Source: Neoarius graeffei (Eukaryota > Chordata > Actinopteri > Siluriformes > Ariidae). From it: DNA of 64,000 bases. The translations under genes were made by a program, and so were the position numbers. Below, in pieces: positions 20,938-32,279 of this stretch; position 1 is the stretch's first letter, and every line of letters starts with the position of its first letter. The stretch covers positions 10,919,798-10,983,797 of the forward strand of contig NC_083596.1 in NCBI RefSeq assembly GCF_027579695.1, in the 5' to 3' direction. Below the pieces are notes generated by a model. That model did not search any database, was not told where the DNA came from, and saw only the letters and a list, made by a program, of their open reading frames with translations.

Positions 20938-21594
20938 ATTATTCCACGAAATCAAGTCATATATGAGCTGATAGCTACATTCACTGGATTTTGAGAAACC
21001 GAGCATTTTTATTTTTATTTTTTGCAAATTCGATAAAAACTTCATACAAAACATCCAACAAAATCATTTCCGCTCAGGCGGACTGCTTAAAAACCTATCG
21101 ATAGCTGCACGAATTTGCTAATTTTTTTCTTTTTTTTTTGTAGAAAGTGCCATCTTGCTGTCATGCCAAGGTATAGAATAACTTTATGCATTTATTTAAT
21201 TCTTCCTTGGACATTTCTGTTCTGTAATTCTCAAACTTCTTTGAGCTTTTGAACCAGTCTAAAAAAATTCAACAAATTTTAATGCTTAAAGATGAAAAAT
21301 AAACAAACGGGCGAAATGACAGGAGCAATTTGTGAAAAATTATATAATAATAATTCTTGAAAAATAAAAAAGGATACATTCTTACCATCAAATACTTTCA
21401 TTCCGTATTTTGTTGCTTTTTTATTTTTTGGGCTTTTGTTTTTGAGTAGTTTTTATTTCATCCCCGGTTGGTTCAGCAACACGCTCCGCCATTTTGTTTT
21501 TCTCTACTCATGGTATATGAGCTGATATCCTCGTAGTAGAGTAGCCATTCAGAGTGCACAGTTGCTCATATCCAGTGAATGTGAATAGAATAAT
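20938..21594 (-). mobile_element. Family-H foldback element, copy H2
   Basis: It carries the inner inverted repeat (ACATTCACTGGAT and ATCCAGTGAATGT) and the first-exon frame from the ATG at 21492 (minus strand) to a GTAAGAATG donor ending at 21386. Half of the terminal hairpin is missing and about 170 bp of unrelated sequence lies inside. Confidence 0.65.
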
Positions 21595-22258
21595 ACTGGA
21601 TGTGCAGCTCCTGTTTATTTGAATATGATGAATGTTTGTGGCACCAACAACGAACACAACACACCAACTCCTCCTCCGCAAGTTATATTACCCAAACATG
21701 AAAGAAAGCTTCTTTCCAGTACTTCACTATAAATCCAATTTTGTTTGCAATCACAGTAATCAGTAAGCAGGATCTATGCATCAGGATTCTATCTAGCGAG
21801 CTGAATTCTCATCGCCATAATTGAGATGCCTCATTTCTGCCTTTCCATGTTCACTCTTTTTGGGAGGGGGAAAAAAAAACATTGAAAGGAAAGGAAACAG
21901 AAAGACGTGAGAGACTGTGCTGTCTCTTGACTGCGAGTGGTAAAACTAATCAGGACAACAAACATCTGTGAACAAGCGGAACCAACTCGAGATGGCAGAA
22001 CGCTTACGGCATATTAAAGCTTCACCTAAATTAAATATTAAAGAAGAGAATGAGGAAAATGAAATTTGTGCTTTGAATGCAGCTTACAAAATGCAGAAAC
22101 AATGTGTTCTGTGTTTAAAAAAGCTTGTATCATAGTCTGCATATTCAAACAATGTCCAGTATAAGTAAACGCAAGCAGGATAAACAGAGTGTATTTAAAA
22201 GGAACATGTTTGGGTATTTTAGAACAGAACGTGCTGTGCTGAAAAAGAATTATATATA
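21595..22258. other. Intergenic, nothing recognised
   Basis: No gene, RNA or element recognised. Confidence 0.45.
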
Positions 22259-22260
22259 TA

Positions 22261-22608
22261 CACTACCGTTCAAAAGTTTGGGGTCACCCAGACAATTTTG
22301 TGTTTTCCATGAAAAGTCACACTTTTATTGACCACCATAAGTTGTAAAATGAATAGAAAATACAGTCAAGACATTTTTCTGGCCATTTTGAGCATTTAAT
22401 CGACCCCACAAATGTGATGCTCCAGAAACACCTATGGAGATATTGCACCAAAAACCAGACATTTGCAGCTAGAATAGTCATTTACCACATTAGCAATGTA
22501 TAGAGTGGATTTCTGATTAGTTTAAAGTGATCTTCATTGAAAAGAACAGTGCTTTTCTTTCAAAAATAAGGACATTTCAAAGTGACCCCAAACTTTTGAA
22601 TGGTAGTG
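22261..22608. mobile_element. Tc1-type MITE, internally deleted copy
   Basis: Same termini as the 20264-20791 MITE but with about 180 bp missing from the middle (348 bp in total). It inserted in a TA-rich target. Confidence 0.88.
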
Positions 22609-22616
22609 TATATATA

Positions 22617-22996
22617 TCTCATTCTCATCTCATTATCTCTAGCTGCTTTATCCTGTTCTACAGGGTCACAGGCAAGCTGGAGCCTATCCCAGCTGACTAC
22701 GGGCGAAAGGCGGGGTACACCCTGGACAAGTCGCCAGGTCATCACAGGGCTGACACATAGACACAGACAACCATTCACACTCACATTCACACCTACGCTC
22801 AATTTAGAGTCACCAGTTAACCTAACCTGCATGTCTTTGGACTGTGGGGGAAACCGGAGCACCCGGAGGAAACCCACGCGGACACGGGGAGAACATGCAA
22901 ACTCCACACAGAAAGGCCCTCGCCGGCCCCAGGGCTCGAACCCAGGACCTTCTTGCTGTGAGACGACAGCGCTAACCACTACACCACCGTGCCGCC
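22617..22996 (-). mobile_element. tRNA-derived SINE
   Basis: Full-length minus-strand copy placed between the MITE and a TA microsatellite; the duplication is obscured by simple sequence. Confidence 0.9.
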
Positions 22997-22997
22997 A

Positions 22998-23028
<31 letters not shown>

Positions 23029-23043
23029 GTGTGTATATATATG

Positions 23044-23085
<42 letters not shown>
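22997..23085. repeat. (TG)n/(TA)n microsatellite
   Basis: Mixed TGTG and TATA dinucleotide run of about 90 bp next to the SINE head. Confidence 0.95.
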
Positions 23086-23089
<4 letters not shown>

Positions 23090-23244
23090 TTGTGACAGTA
23101 TTGGTCTGTGGTTGGATTCAACGCCTAACAGTCCCCTTTAAACTTAAAATCAGAGTTGCACCAGCTTTACCTCATGTTTAATAGCAGGAGAAGTTACATC
23201 AATAATGAACGGCAGTGTGGCTTTTATCTGCAGAAACGGACAAA

Positions 23245-23350
23245 AGCAAGTGCCAAAGTCTCCAGAAGAACTGGGGCAGGTTTCGCAAGATGCAGGAAAA
23301 ACACACCAGCTGATTTCATTATAAAACTATGCAAAAGTCGACCTGATGCA
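23245..23350 (+). pseudogene. Short Tc1-transposase C-terminal remnant
   Basis: TCTCCAGAAGAACTGGGGCA reads SPEELGQV, and after a frameshift PADFIIKLCKS follows, as in the C-terminal part of Tc1-type transposases. A related scrap lies at 54218-54300. Both are far too short to function. Confidence 0.5.
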
Positions 23351-23928
23351 CATGTGGTCGGGTCAAATGTTTATTTGGTTTTTACAGTTTTTAAAAGTGT
23401 TTTTAAATGTGAGGTGCCTTTTGGAAAATACTGTAGCTGTCTGCTAAATTGGGAGAACAGATTTGCAGATTTTCTTCGGTGATAGATCCTTAGTCTCATA
23501 GCTCACAGAGGATTTGGTACATTTTATACACTTTTCTGGCCAGAAGCCTCAGGATCTTGAAGGTTGCAATCTGATTGGCTGTCCATACTGGCATTTCTGT
23601 ATGCCAGGTTCCAACAAGAAAACACATTTTTGAACACCGGGACACAATGAGCTTTTTCAGTTACTTTTTTTAAGAGAGCTTTGGTTGAGGTTCAGTAGTG
23701 AGTATGTATGGTTGGCGGTTTGCAGTGTGAGTCCAATAGGTTTTCTGTGAAAGGACGCAGGACTGGTTCGTGAGGCTGGTTAATCCATGGAAAAATTGAG
23801 GGTCCTTTTTAGACTTGAAACCCTACTTTTTTTTGGCTTGAGATGTTTTGGATAAGCATAATTTGTTTTTCAGTGTCCCTTCAGTGAAATTTGGATTATT
23901 GCTAGAACTAACCACTTTTTACCTGTTG
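23351..23928. other. Intergenic, nothing recognised
   Basis: No supported gene or element. Confidence 0.45.
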
Positions 23929-23946
23929 ACTTCAGCACTCATGTCA

Positions 23947-24279
23947 GGTGGCATGGTAGTGTAGTGGTTAGCACTGTTGCCCCTCAGCAAGAAGGTTCTG
24001 GGTTTGAACCCAGTGGCCAACGGGGGCCTTTTTGTGTGGAGTTTGCATGTTCTCCCCATGTTTGTGTGGGTTTCCTCCCACTGTCCAAAGATAGCTGTTA
24101 GGCTAATTGGCTACTCTAAATTGTCCGTAGGTGTGAATGGTTGTTTCCCAAGCCCAGAAATGGGAGGGTTGTGGCAGGAAGAGCATCCGGTGTAAAACTA
24201 TGCTCCAATTAATGTCAATAGGGTCCATATGGACCTTGACCTGGCAATAGTGCTGGGCAAGGAGGAAGAAGAAGAAGAA
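23947..24279 (+). mobile_element. SINE with the common tRNA-type head but a different 3' tail
   Basis: The 5' half matches the dominant SINE (GTGGTTAGCACTGTTGCC; GGAGTTTGCATGTTCTCCCC). From about 24150 the sequence switches to GAGGGTTGTGGCAGGAAGAG CATCCGG, resembling the 3' ends of fish RTE-type LINEs, and ends in (GAA)n. An 18-bp perfect duplication ACTTCAGCACTCATGTCA at 23929-23946 and 24280-24297 defines both ends. Confidence 0.88.
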
Positions 24280-24780
24280 ACTTCAGCACTCATGTCAACT
24301 AGCTTGGATTGATTCAATAGTGCAGTTCTTGATATTGTTTGATGGAACTTGCAAATTTGCTGAAATGTGGCTCATTTGTGCTGATTCTCAGGGCTCCCAA
24401 CTGGCACAGCAGAAATATGTTCTGTCTGTGTTAGATCAGAAGATGGCATACTCTCTCTCCCCTGTCAATCACAGCAACACTAACCATTTGTGGATGTTTG
24501 TAAGATCAGGTATGTGGAAGAGGGCAGATAGCGCATTCCTCTGAGGGTGTGATGCAGCATGGGCAGCAGTTCAGAAAGATGACACTGGCTGGCTGCAGTC
24601 TCGAAGGAAGCCCGTGTTAACCTTCACCCTCGCTGGTTAGACAAACTTGCTTGTGGGTGGGAATTGGCTGGTGATCAAATTGTGGAGAAAAAAGGGCAAA
24701 GGTTCTGAAGAACTCAACTTTATGTAAATGACTATGAGATCCATCACATTGTGTTTAGCCAATCGTAGAACACTGTTGGC

Positions 24781-25345
24781 CATCCACTGCAGCCATCTTG
24801 ATTCTATCTTGCCCCTGGACCCAGTTAGGTCGGGATGAGAGATTGAGGCTGAAGGCTGTGCAACTCTCCTTCACTCTAATCCAAGTCACGTGTAAGTCAT
24901 GACTTCAAATTCAAGTCCTGTGGCGATGGGCAAGCGGTGAAGCAGAAGGTGCAGAAACACTGGAAGCTGTAGTTACAAACCTGCACACAGGCAGCCCAGG
25001 GCATAGGGTTGCTCTCTGCTGGAACGAAGCAGAAGCGGAGTTTGGCAGCCCCCTGGGTGTCTGAGCAGCCCTGTTTAGGATTTGTTCTGCTCACCTCCAT
25101 GGAGGAAGGGGCTAGAAAAGGTGCCCCAAACATAGCCTGCTTTATCTCACCCTGGCCAGCACACCGCGGCTGGCGGGGATCCCACTCAGCAGTCGAAATA
25201 TAACAAAAAGATAGTGAAGGTACTCAACTTTGGCACGTAGAACATCGACATACGGGTGTACCTTCAAAGCCTGGATTGGTCTCATCAGTCACCTCTGGAC
25301 CCACAACCGCCACCCACCAAATTAAAGTCATGGTCATTTTCAACC
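24781..25345 (-). repeat. LINE-related repeat, inverted partner of 27064-27633
   Basis: This block is the reverse complement of 27064-27633 with about 10% differences. Shared landmarks are CTGGACCCAGTTAGGTC, AGCCCTGTTTAGGATT, CACCTCCATGGAGGAAGG and the passage around AAAGATAGTGAAGGTACTC. The latter is followed by a frame reading GTWN-like residues, reminiscent of the start of a LINE endonuclease domain. Coding is broken in both copies. Confidence 0.65.
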
Positions 25346-27063
25346 CAGAAGGACGAACGTCATCAGCCAATCAAGATTGGCATCATTCTGATGTGAAGGT
25401 GAGGACTGTTTATTCATCATATTCAAATCAAGTTAAACATCACCTGAGATGAGCAGCAATACATCATGAGTGTGTCAGGGATATAAAGAATCCAGTACTG
25501 CTGTTTTGGCAGAGAGTGGACACTGGCCATGTCTGTACAGTGCTCAACAATTCTGGAAGATGTAAAAAGTAACGCATTGTAGGATTTCGTCTAAAACCAT
25601 TACATTTCTCTGAAATGTCGCCACAAAATTTATTAACTGGACAATCAATCACAAGACTATTGTACTGTGTGACAGTTCCGCTTCTGTAAAATATAGCCTG
25701 AGCAGCGCTGATGATGTGACCACAAGCTAAGCCTTATTTATTTTTCTACCTCATTTTACACACTATTTACCATTATCACTAGTGACATCACTCAACACTG
25801 TCTCTAATTCCATCCAAGTCCATCCAAGTTTATTTGCAGGTTTTATACACTGGGGTTGGAAGATATGGACTAGCGAAAGTAAAGACCTCCTTGTATGTCC
25901 AGTCTTGCTTTAGTTACAGTTGTCACAACAGCCCACTGTGTTTAGATGTGTGTGTGTGTGGCTCGTGCGTGACTGTCGGGCAGGTGTCTGCAGCCAGCAT
26001 TGAAGGTGGAGGACAGCTGTTAGCCATATGCTCATAACGGCGCTGTTTCTACAACCATAAACCGGGAATGGGACGGTAAAGGAATCTGAACCATGCTCGC
26101 TTTGTCCTGCACCTAGACTGTGTGGCGAGACGAAAGCAAAACAGGCTTTTCTGCTGAACATATTAGATTATATTACCGTATATGTTCCTGGAAGCGACCT
26201 TATTATCTGCTCATTCCTATTCCAGTTAGGTAAGATTATAAACCATTATAAATATGTCACCAATTATCAAATTTTTTTATAAAGCACTGATAATGTGTAT
26301 ATTAGTTGTGAATAGAGATCTGCTGATTACAGATGAACCAATCAGACCCTGATTCATGCTTCATCACTAAGACCATCAAAGACCTGTGGTGATGATAATA
26401 ATAATAAGTAATCATAATCAGATATATAATAAAGTGTAGCATTTCTTATTATGTAAATTTCTATTGTTGGGAGGCATGGTAAGTATTGAAGAAGAAGAAG
26501 TGGTCTCATTAAAGCTGCGGAAAGCAATTTTCCAAAAGCACACTTCAACTAAAATGTCTTTTCATACTGATAGCTATCATTAAATTGGATCCTTTGCAAA
26601 AAAGAATATTTCTCTCTGACTGTCCTGGGCTCTGCAATCAAGAACTAAAAAGTTCAGCACATTCCAGCTGTAAACACAATTCAGCAAGTGCGCAGTCTTT
26701 TCTGTTGCTTATCTGCCCATATAAGGGCAAAAAGTGAAGCTTGGCTAACGGTAGAGTTGCTGATATACCATTTTGGAAATGGAAGACAAGGCAAATGTTT
26801 CTGTTTTATGAAAATGAACAGAATAAACTTACTTGCAAACAACAACAACAAAATCTAGCATTATCATTTGCTGAAAAATCACTTATTTGCTATTGTATAT
26901 TAGCTGATTATATTTTTTGCTCACGATGGTTGTGATAATTTTGTATTTTTTTACTGGTTAGTCCCAATCGGTGATGTATGTTTTTCTTCCCTAAGAAATG
27001 AATGAATTATTATTCTGATTGAACAGATCATTCTAAGCAGATACAAATGATGATGTTCATTCT
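25346..27063. other. Loop between the inverted LINE-related repeats; no gene recognised
   Basis: I see no supported gene. A short (TGTG)n at about 25948-25962 and an (ATA)n near 26395-26408 are the only simple repeats. Confidence 0.45.
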
Positions 27064-27890
27064 TTGGGGTCGAAGATGACCATGACTTCAATTTGGTGGG
27101 TGGTGGTTGTGGATCTGGAGGTAACTGATGAGGCCAATCTGGGCTTTGAAGATACGCCCACATGTTGACGTTCCATGTGTCAAGGTTGAGTACCTTCACT
27201 ATCTTTTTGTTGTACTTCGACCACTGAGTGGGATCCCCGCCAGCTGCGGTGTGCTGGCCAGGGTGAGGTGAAGCAGGCTATGTTTGGGGCACCTTCCTCC
27301 ATGGAGGTGAGCAGAGTGAATCCTAAACAGGGCTGCTCAGACACCCAGGGGGCTGCCGAACTCCACTGCTGCTTCGTTCCAACAGAGAACGACCCTGTGC
27401 CCTGGGCTGCCTGTGTGCAGGTTCGTGACTACAGATTCCAGTGTTTCCACACCTGCTGCTTCGCTACTTGCCCATCACCACAGGACTTGAATTTGAAATC
27501 ATGACTTGCGCGTGACTTGGATTAGAGTGAGGAAGAGTTGCACAGCCTTCAACCTCACTCTCTCGTCTCGACCTAACTGGGTCCAGGGGCAAGACAGAAT
27601 CAAGACAGCTGGAGCTAGGTTGGGATGCAGTGGATGGCCACCAGTGTTCTACGTGTTGCACTGTGCCCTGATTGCGCTCCACGAAGGCTTTGCTGGGTCC
27701 ACCTTCCTGCCTGTTGAACCACCAGGTGGTGGTCTCCTCCGTACAGTCTGCCGACTCCAGTCTTTGGTCGTAACCCTGACCAGGGAGAGCAGGGGGTTCC
27801 TAGTGCTTGCTCAAGGCACCACCTCAGGCTAATGGAAGGAAGGAGATACCTTACTACTCCATTGCATGGTGATCAAGGACGGCACATGCC
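27064..27890 (+). repeat. LINE-related repeat, plus-strand partner
   Basis: It matches 24781-25345 in reverse and extends about 250 bp further (CTGCCTGTTGAACCACCAGG ... GGCACCACCTCAGGCTAATG). It probably belongs to the 5' region of one LINE family. Confidence 0.6.
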
Positions 27891-28281
27891 CACTAACCTA
27901 ATATAGATTCGACAGAAAATAGGAGGTGCACCATTTATTTTTTGTTTGTTTTAGAAAGCTTACCAGAAACATTCAAAGAGCATCTTGTTGAGATTAGAGA
28001 TATGCATTGGGACTGCGATCCTATGAAATGCAACAAAAGTGCCATGCAAGCTGGAGGTTTTACTTTCTTTTGAGCAAGAGCAAGTTATGATATGACACTC
28101 AAATAAAGCCCATGAATGTGCACTGATCCTTAGTAATTAATTACAAGAATGGGATTAAAGAAAGAGCGTGACAGACATGATATAGCTGAGGTTGAGGAAC
28201 TGTCAGAGCTAGAATTCACAAACGTATTCCTACATTTGTATATCTGTTTTCCAATGTCTCCAGTGGCATGGTTAATATTCA

Positions 28282-28655
28282 TCTCATCTCATTATCTCTA
28301 GCCGCTTTATCCTGTTCTACAGGGTCGCAGGCAAGCTGGAGCCTATCCCAGCTGACTACAGGCGAAAGGCAGGGTACACCCTGGACAAGTCACCAGGTCA
28401 TCACAGGGCTGACACATAGACACAGACAACCATTCACACTCACATTCACACCTACGGTCAATTTAGAGTCACCAGTTAACCTAACCTGCATGTCTTTGGA
28501 CTGTGGGGGAAACCGGAGCACCCGGAGGAAACCCACGCGGACACGGGGAGAACATGCAAACTCCGCACAGAAAGGCCCTCGCCAGCCACGGGGCTCGAAC
28601 CCGGACCTTCTTGCTGTGAAGTGACAGCGCTAACTACTACACCACCGTGCCGCCC
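28282..28655 (-). mobile_element. tRNA-derived SINE
   Basis: Full-length copy flanked by GGTTAATATTCA at 28270-28281 and 28656-28667. Confidence 0.95.
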
Positions 28656-28667
28656 GGTTAATATTCA

Positions 28668-29600
28668 ATTTCAATAAACAAATAAATAAAAACTTACGCT
28701 CTAAGCCACACTCACATCGGGTTTTCAGTCCAAATGCAGATACACATACGGAAGTGATTATTTGGAGCTCTAATCAGATGCACATAGTGTCATTGTGTTA
28801 CACCACAGGGAGGTGCAAGTCTTCAGAGAGAGGGGTTCTGGAGAGAAGTTTGGATGAAAAGCATGAGATTGAGAACAAGAGAGTGGTCTGGTGGAAATGA
28901 GCAACACCTGATAACATTACTCATGTTTGAGCACTTTGTTTAACATATCAGCCTGAAATTTACAGATACCAAAAATCAGAACATATAAAAATATAGATAA
29001 ATTATTTTATATATTTGATTTGGCGTACATCACAAGTCTGTTTGTAGAGCAGCACGTTGGATGATCCTTTTATCTTTTCATGAAAGGGAAGGCTTCTTTC
29101 CCTGCTAAGTGCCAGCTACCGCTACAGCTAAAGGTGTTTGTGTGTTACAGTGAACCGCCCCATACAGCCCTTCCCTCTCTTCCCTTAGGTGAAAAAAAAA
29201 TGAACACAGTTGACTCCACTTTCCAAAACATGCAGACCAGCTGACTACGCCCCAACTGCCAAGAAAAACACAAGGCCTGGGTTTGGGGGCTCAGCGGCCT
29301 CGTCTGGAGAGGAGACAGTGGCTCTCACATAACCCGAGCCTCTGCTTGAGCTGCGGCAGCAAACCTTGTTAAAACAACACACAGAGGCAGGCCACTTGGT
29401 TCAAGCTGTCCAGCTAGATAAATACAGAAAACCCCCCATCGCCCCCTGATGAATAGCACTTATTAACCGGCACAAATTGGATTACGCTGTTAAGAAAGTA
29501 AAGTGCTCCGACATGACTCAAGTCTGTCCTGTTCCTCTTCATGATTTTCCACAGCATAAAAAGTAATGTCTTTTATATGAGAAGTATATTTAAACTCTTC
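28668..29600. other. Low-repeat intergenic stretch; possible conserved non-coding element at 29100-29540
   Basis: No SINE, MITE or microsatellite is visible. 29100-29540 is less AT-rich than its surroundings and of non-repetitive appearance, with no open frame. It could be a conserved non-coding element, but only a cross-species comparison could say. Confidence 0.3.
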
Positions 29601-29614
29601 CTGAATGGTCGATT

Positions 29615-29805
29615 ACATTATTGGTATTTTTAGGAGATGCTCTTATCCAGAGTGACGCACAACATTCCCAATGCAGCCTGGGGAGCAGTTAGGGGTTAGG
29701 TGCCTTGCTCAAGGGCACTTCAGCCATTCCTGGTGGTCGAGGGAATCAAACCAGCAAGCTTTTGGTCCCAAAACTGCTCTCTAACTATTAGGTCATGGCT
29801 TCCCC
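29615..29805. repeat. Ancient interspersed repeat (GGTGCCTTGCTCAAGGGCAC type)
   Basis: GGGGTTAGGTGCCTTGCTCA, followed by GGGCACTTCAGCC and a CTAACTATTAGGTCATGGCTTCCCC-like end, recurs at 48845-49022 and, more diverged, at 40080-40275. It is a widespread kind of fish repeat; I cannot assign a class. Confidence 0.6.
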
Positions 29806-29878
29806 TTGATTGCACTTTTATAGATTGGAGTTCTGGTATTACCACAATGCAAATTTTTATTTAAAACAAAGACGTCCT

Positions 29879-30260
29879 ATGGCGGCACGGTGGTGTAGTG
29901 GTTAGCACTGTCGCCTCACAGCAAGAAGGTCCTGGGTTCGAGCCCCGGGGCCGGCGAGGGCCTTTCTGCGTGGAGTTTGCATGTTCTCCCCGTGTCCGCG
30001 TGGGTTTCCTCCGGGTGCTCCGGTTTCCCCCACAGTCCAAAGACATGCAGGTTAGGTTAACTGGTGACTCTAAATTGACCGTAGGTGTGAATGTGAGTGT
30101 GAATGGTTGTCTGTGTCTATGTGTCAGCCCTGTGATGACCTGGCGACTTGTCCAGGGTGTACCCTGCCTTTCGCCCGTAATCAGCTGGGATAGGCTCCAG
30201 CTTGCCTGCGACCCTGTAGAAGGATAAAGCAGCTAGAGATAATGAGATGAATGAGATGAG
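29879..30260 (+). mobile_element. tRNA-derived SINE
   Basis: Full-length copy flanked by ACAAAGACGTCCT at 29866-29878 and 30261-30273. Confidence 0.95.
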
Positions 30261-30464
30261 ACAAAGACGTCCTGATTAGTTATAGACTGAGATAAAACTG
30301 ATTAATATCAGGGTTTACCTTGAGCTTGGTTAGTGCTATAAACTTACACTTATCGTGTACAGTATAAAGTTAGATGATGCGATACCTAGATGAACTTAGC
30401 TATAATCCTGTGCCCTAAGCAGTGGTGAACCGTTACTATTAGAGCTGGGACTTGAGCTCAGCCA

Positions 30465-31250
30465 AAACTTAGCCAGACACACCAAAACAGCAACAGGTCA
30501 AAGGATTTTGCAAGGGATTAGCGGCAGGCTGCCAGATCGCTCTGTTGTATGTAGTTGTTGGTGTTGATTTTAAAAGTAAGTAAATTACATCGGGAAATAA
30601 ATCCTTAAGCCTGAGTGAAAAATCCTGCAGCGAGCGTGCAGCGTGGAAGAAGAGTCTGGAGACAGAAATCTTAGTTTCTTGGTTGTTAGCCTGTGCTACT
30701 TGCTCTCGATAGCACTGGCTTGACCGCTTTATTAGCGTTTGCTAATGCTACTGATGAATGCTACACCAGCTGGAAGGTGACTTCACTGCTGTGCTGACGG
30801 CGCTGACTTGCGGTTAAGCTTGTGTTGGCCTTTGAGAAGGCCGAGGGCGGTACATTTTTGGTCCCTCTGACTATAAATCAAAATCTTATTGGTTAATTCA
30901 TCTGTCACTTCCTACATAAACATACACTGCCATGGGCTTCAGTCGTGGCAATGAAGCCCTAACCAATGAGTGAGCAGCTCTACACTTTTCTCAGTCTAGA
31001 GACAACAAACAAAAAAATCTCACTGGATAACTCGATTTGAATGTTTTCAGGACAGTAACCCTTTCGTTTCTGAAGCAAATTTGATAGAAAATGAGGCCAA
31101 ATTAGAAGAGAATAAATATCATGAAATTATGAAAGAATGAAAGCAATTAAAGAATGAAAGAAATTAAATATAACACTTGAAATGCTGATATGTTTGGGCT
31201 TCTCTGAAGGCCTAGAAGGACCTGACGGTTCCCTTCTGGCCCTAAACTTA
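30465..31250 (+). repeat. Unknown 0.8-kb repeat, inverted partner of 46738-47561
   Basis: From GGCTAGAC-like sequence near 30470 through GGTCAAAGGATTTTGCAAGG, GTTAGCCTGTGCTACTTGCT, CAGGACAGTAACCCTTTCGT to GAAGGCCTAGAAGGACCTGA it matches the reverse complement of 46738-47561. It has no clear coding frame. It is probably the end of a large DNA transposon, which I do not recognise. Confidence 0.65.
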
Positions 31251-31568
31251 GCTAATGTTCAGCAACATGTAATTGTTAAGCTAATTATATAGTTTTTGTT
31301 ACTAGTTTTGCTACTTAGCCTTGCTACTGGTGAGATTTTTAGCAATCCATATTGTCTTGTTTGTTTGTCTAAATGACACACATTGTCTAAATGAAGTAGA
31401 AATTACCCAAAGGGACAAATGACCAGAACTGTACATTTTGTTTGCTAAGAGTAAGTGCACCTCTTTTGCCTCCCATCCCTGCTATTCAGAAGAGACACAG
31501 TATTACAGATTGAAACCCAAATGGTCCTCCCTATCTGTCTTTCAATGAGTGTGTGTTCATTATCATCG

Positions 31569-32270
31569 TCAATGCGGCCTCAGCTGAGCTATATACTTGG
31601 TGGCCCAGTCATCACGATTGTTGATGCATGATGTTAGTTCAGAGGGACTCTGAGCTCCAGTGTTCCTCATTAGTGTGTCTAGAAAGGTGGCTGGAGGGCG
31701 GACCCTCCTCAGATGACTATGGCTTGGGCGCCACAGCACCAGCTGACTTGCGGGAAGGTCAGGGTGGTGATAGCAGTGACCAACAAGGCCAAGTCTCCTG
31801 TAGCCAATCTTGTCTGAGATACAGGGGATGTCCGAGCTCAGAATTGGTGTTATGGTCTCTCCAGCTGATGTTAAGTACCCTACAGAGCATGCACATGTAG
31901 GTGCCATTTAGGGATTTCTCCACTGCAGTTGTGAGGGTCCAGCCCTTGCAACCATAAAGCAAAACAGATTTGACAGTAGCTCAGAAGAAATGGAATTTTA
32001 GCTGTCTAGATAGATTTGACTGCCAAACATCTGTCATGCTGTTGACAGGGGCAGGGATCACTGGAGGAGTAGTACTCTTCTGGCTGGTCATGCATGATGA
32101 CATTCCAGTCTGGTATCCCCATAACCAGCACCTTATGAAGCCCAACATATGGCCAGTATACCATCAAGAGGCCACACCACCAGCGAAGACCGTCCGTAGT
32201 GGCTCCAAGTGCCACCCCTGGCTGTGCAGAACTCGGCAGATCTTGGGGAGACAACCCTGATAAAAACATA
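31569..32270 (-). pseudogene. LINE reverse-transcriptase C-terminal remnant
   Basis: On the minus strand the region around 31962 reads LLYGCKGWTLTTAVEKSLNG, then MLCRVLNISWRDH; in another frame it continues RRLGLVGHCYHHPDLPASQL and ends TGAQSPSELTSC... at a stop at 31569. These are the conserved C-terminal features (LYG-x-WTLT, RR-LAGH, HR-ELP) of the non-LTR RT proteins that code for one-piece endonuclease/RT polyproteins. Frameshifts split it and the catalytic RT core is absent. Confidence 0.75.
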
Positions 32271-32279
32271 GGAAATGTG

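Noticed and set aside
22600-23181. Long open frames with residues such as MSLDCGGNRSTRRKPTRTRG, repeated at many places on both strands
   Set aside because: They all lie inside the tRNA-derived SINE, on both of its strands, and recur wherever the SINE does. They are accidental ORFs, not genes.
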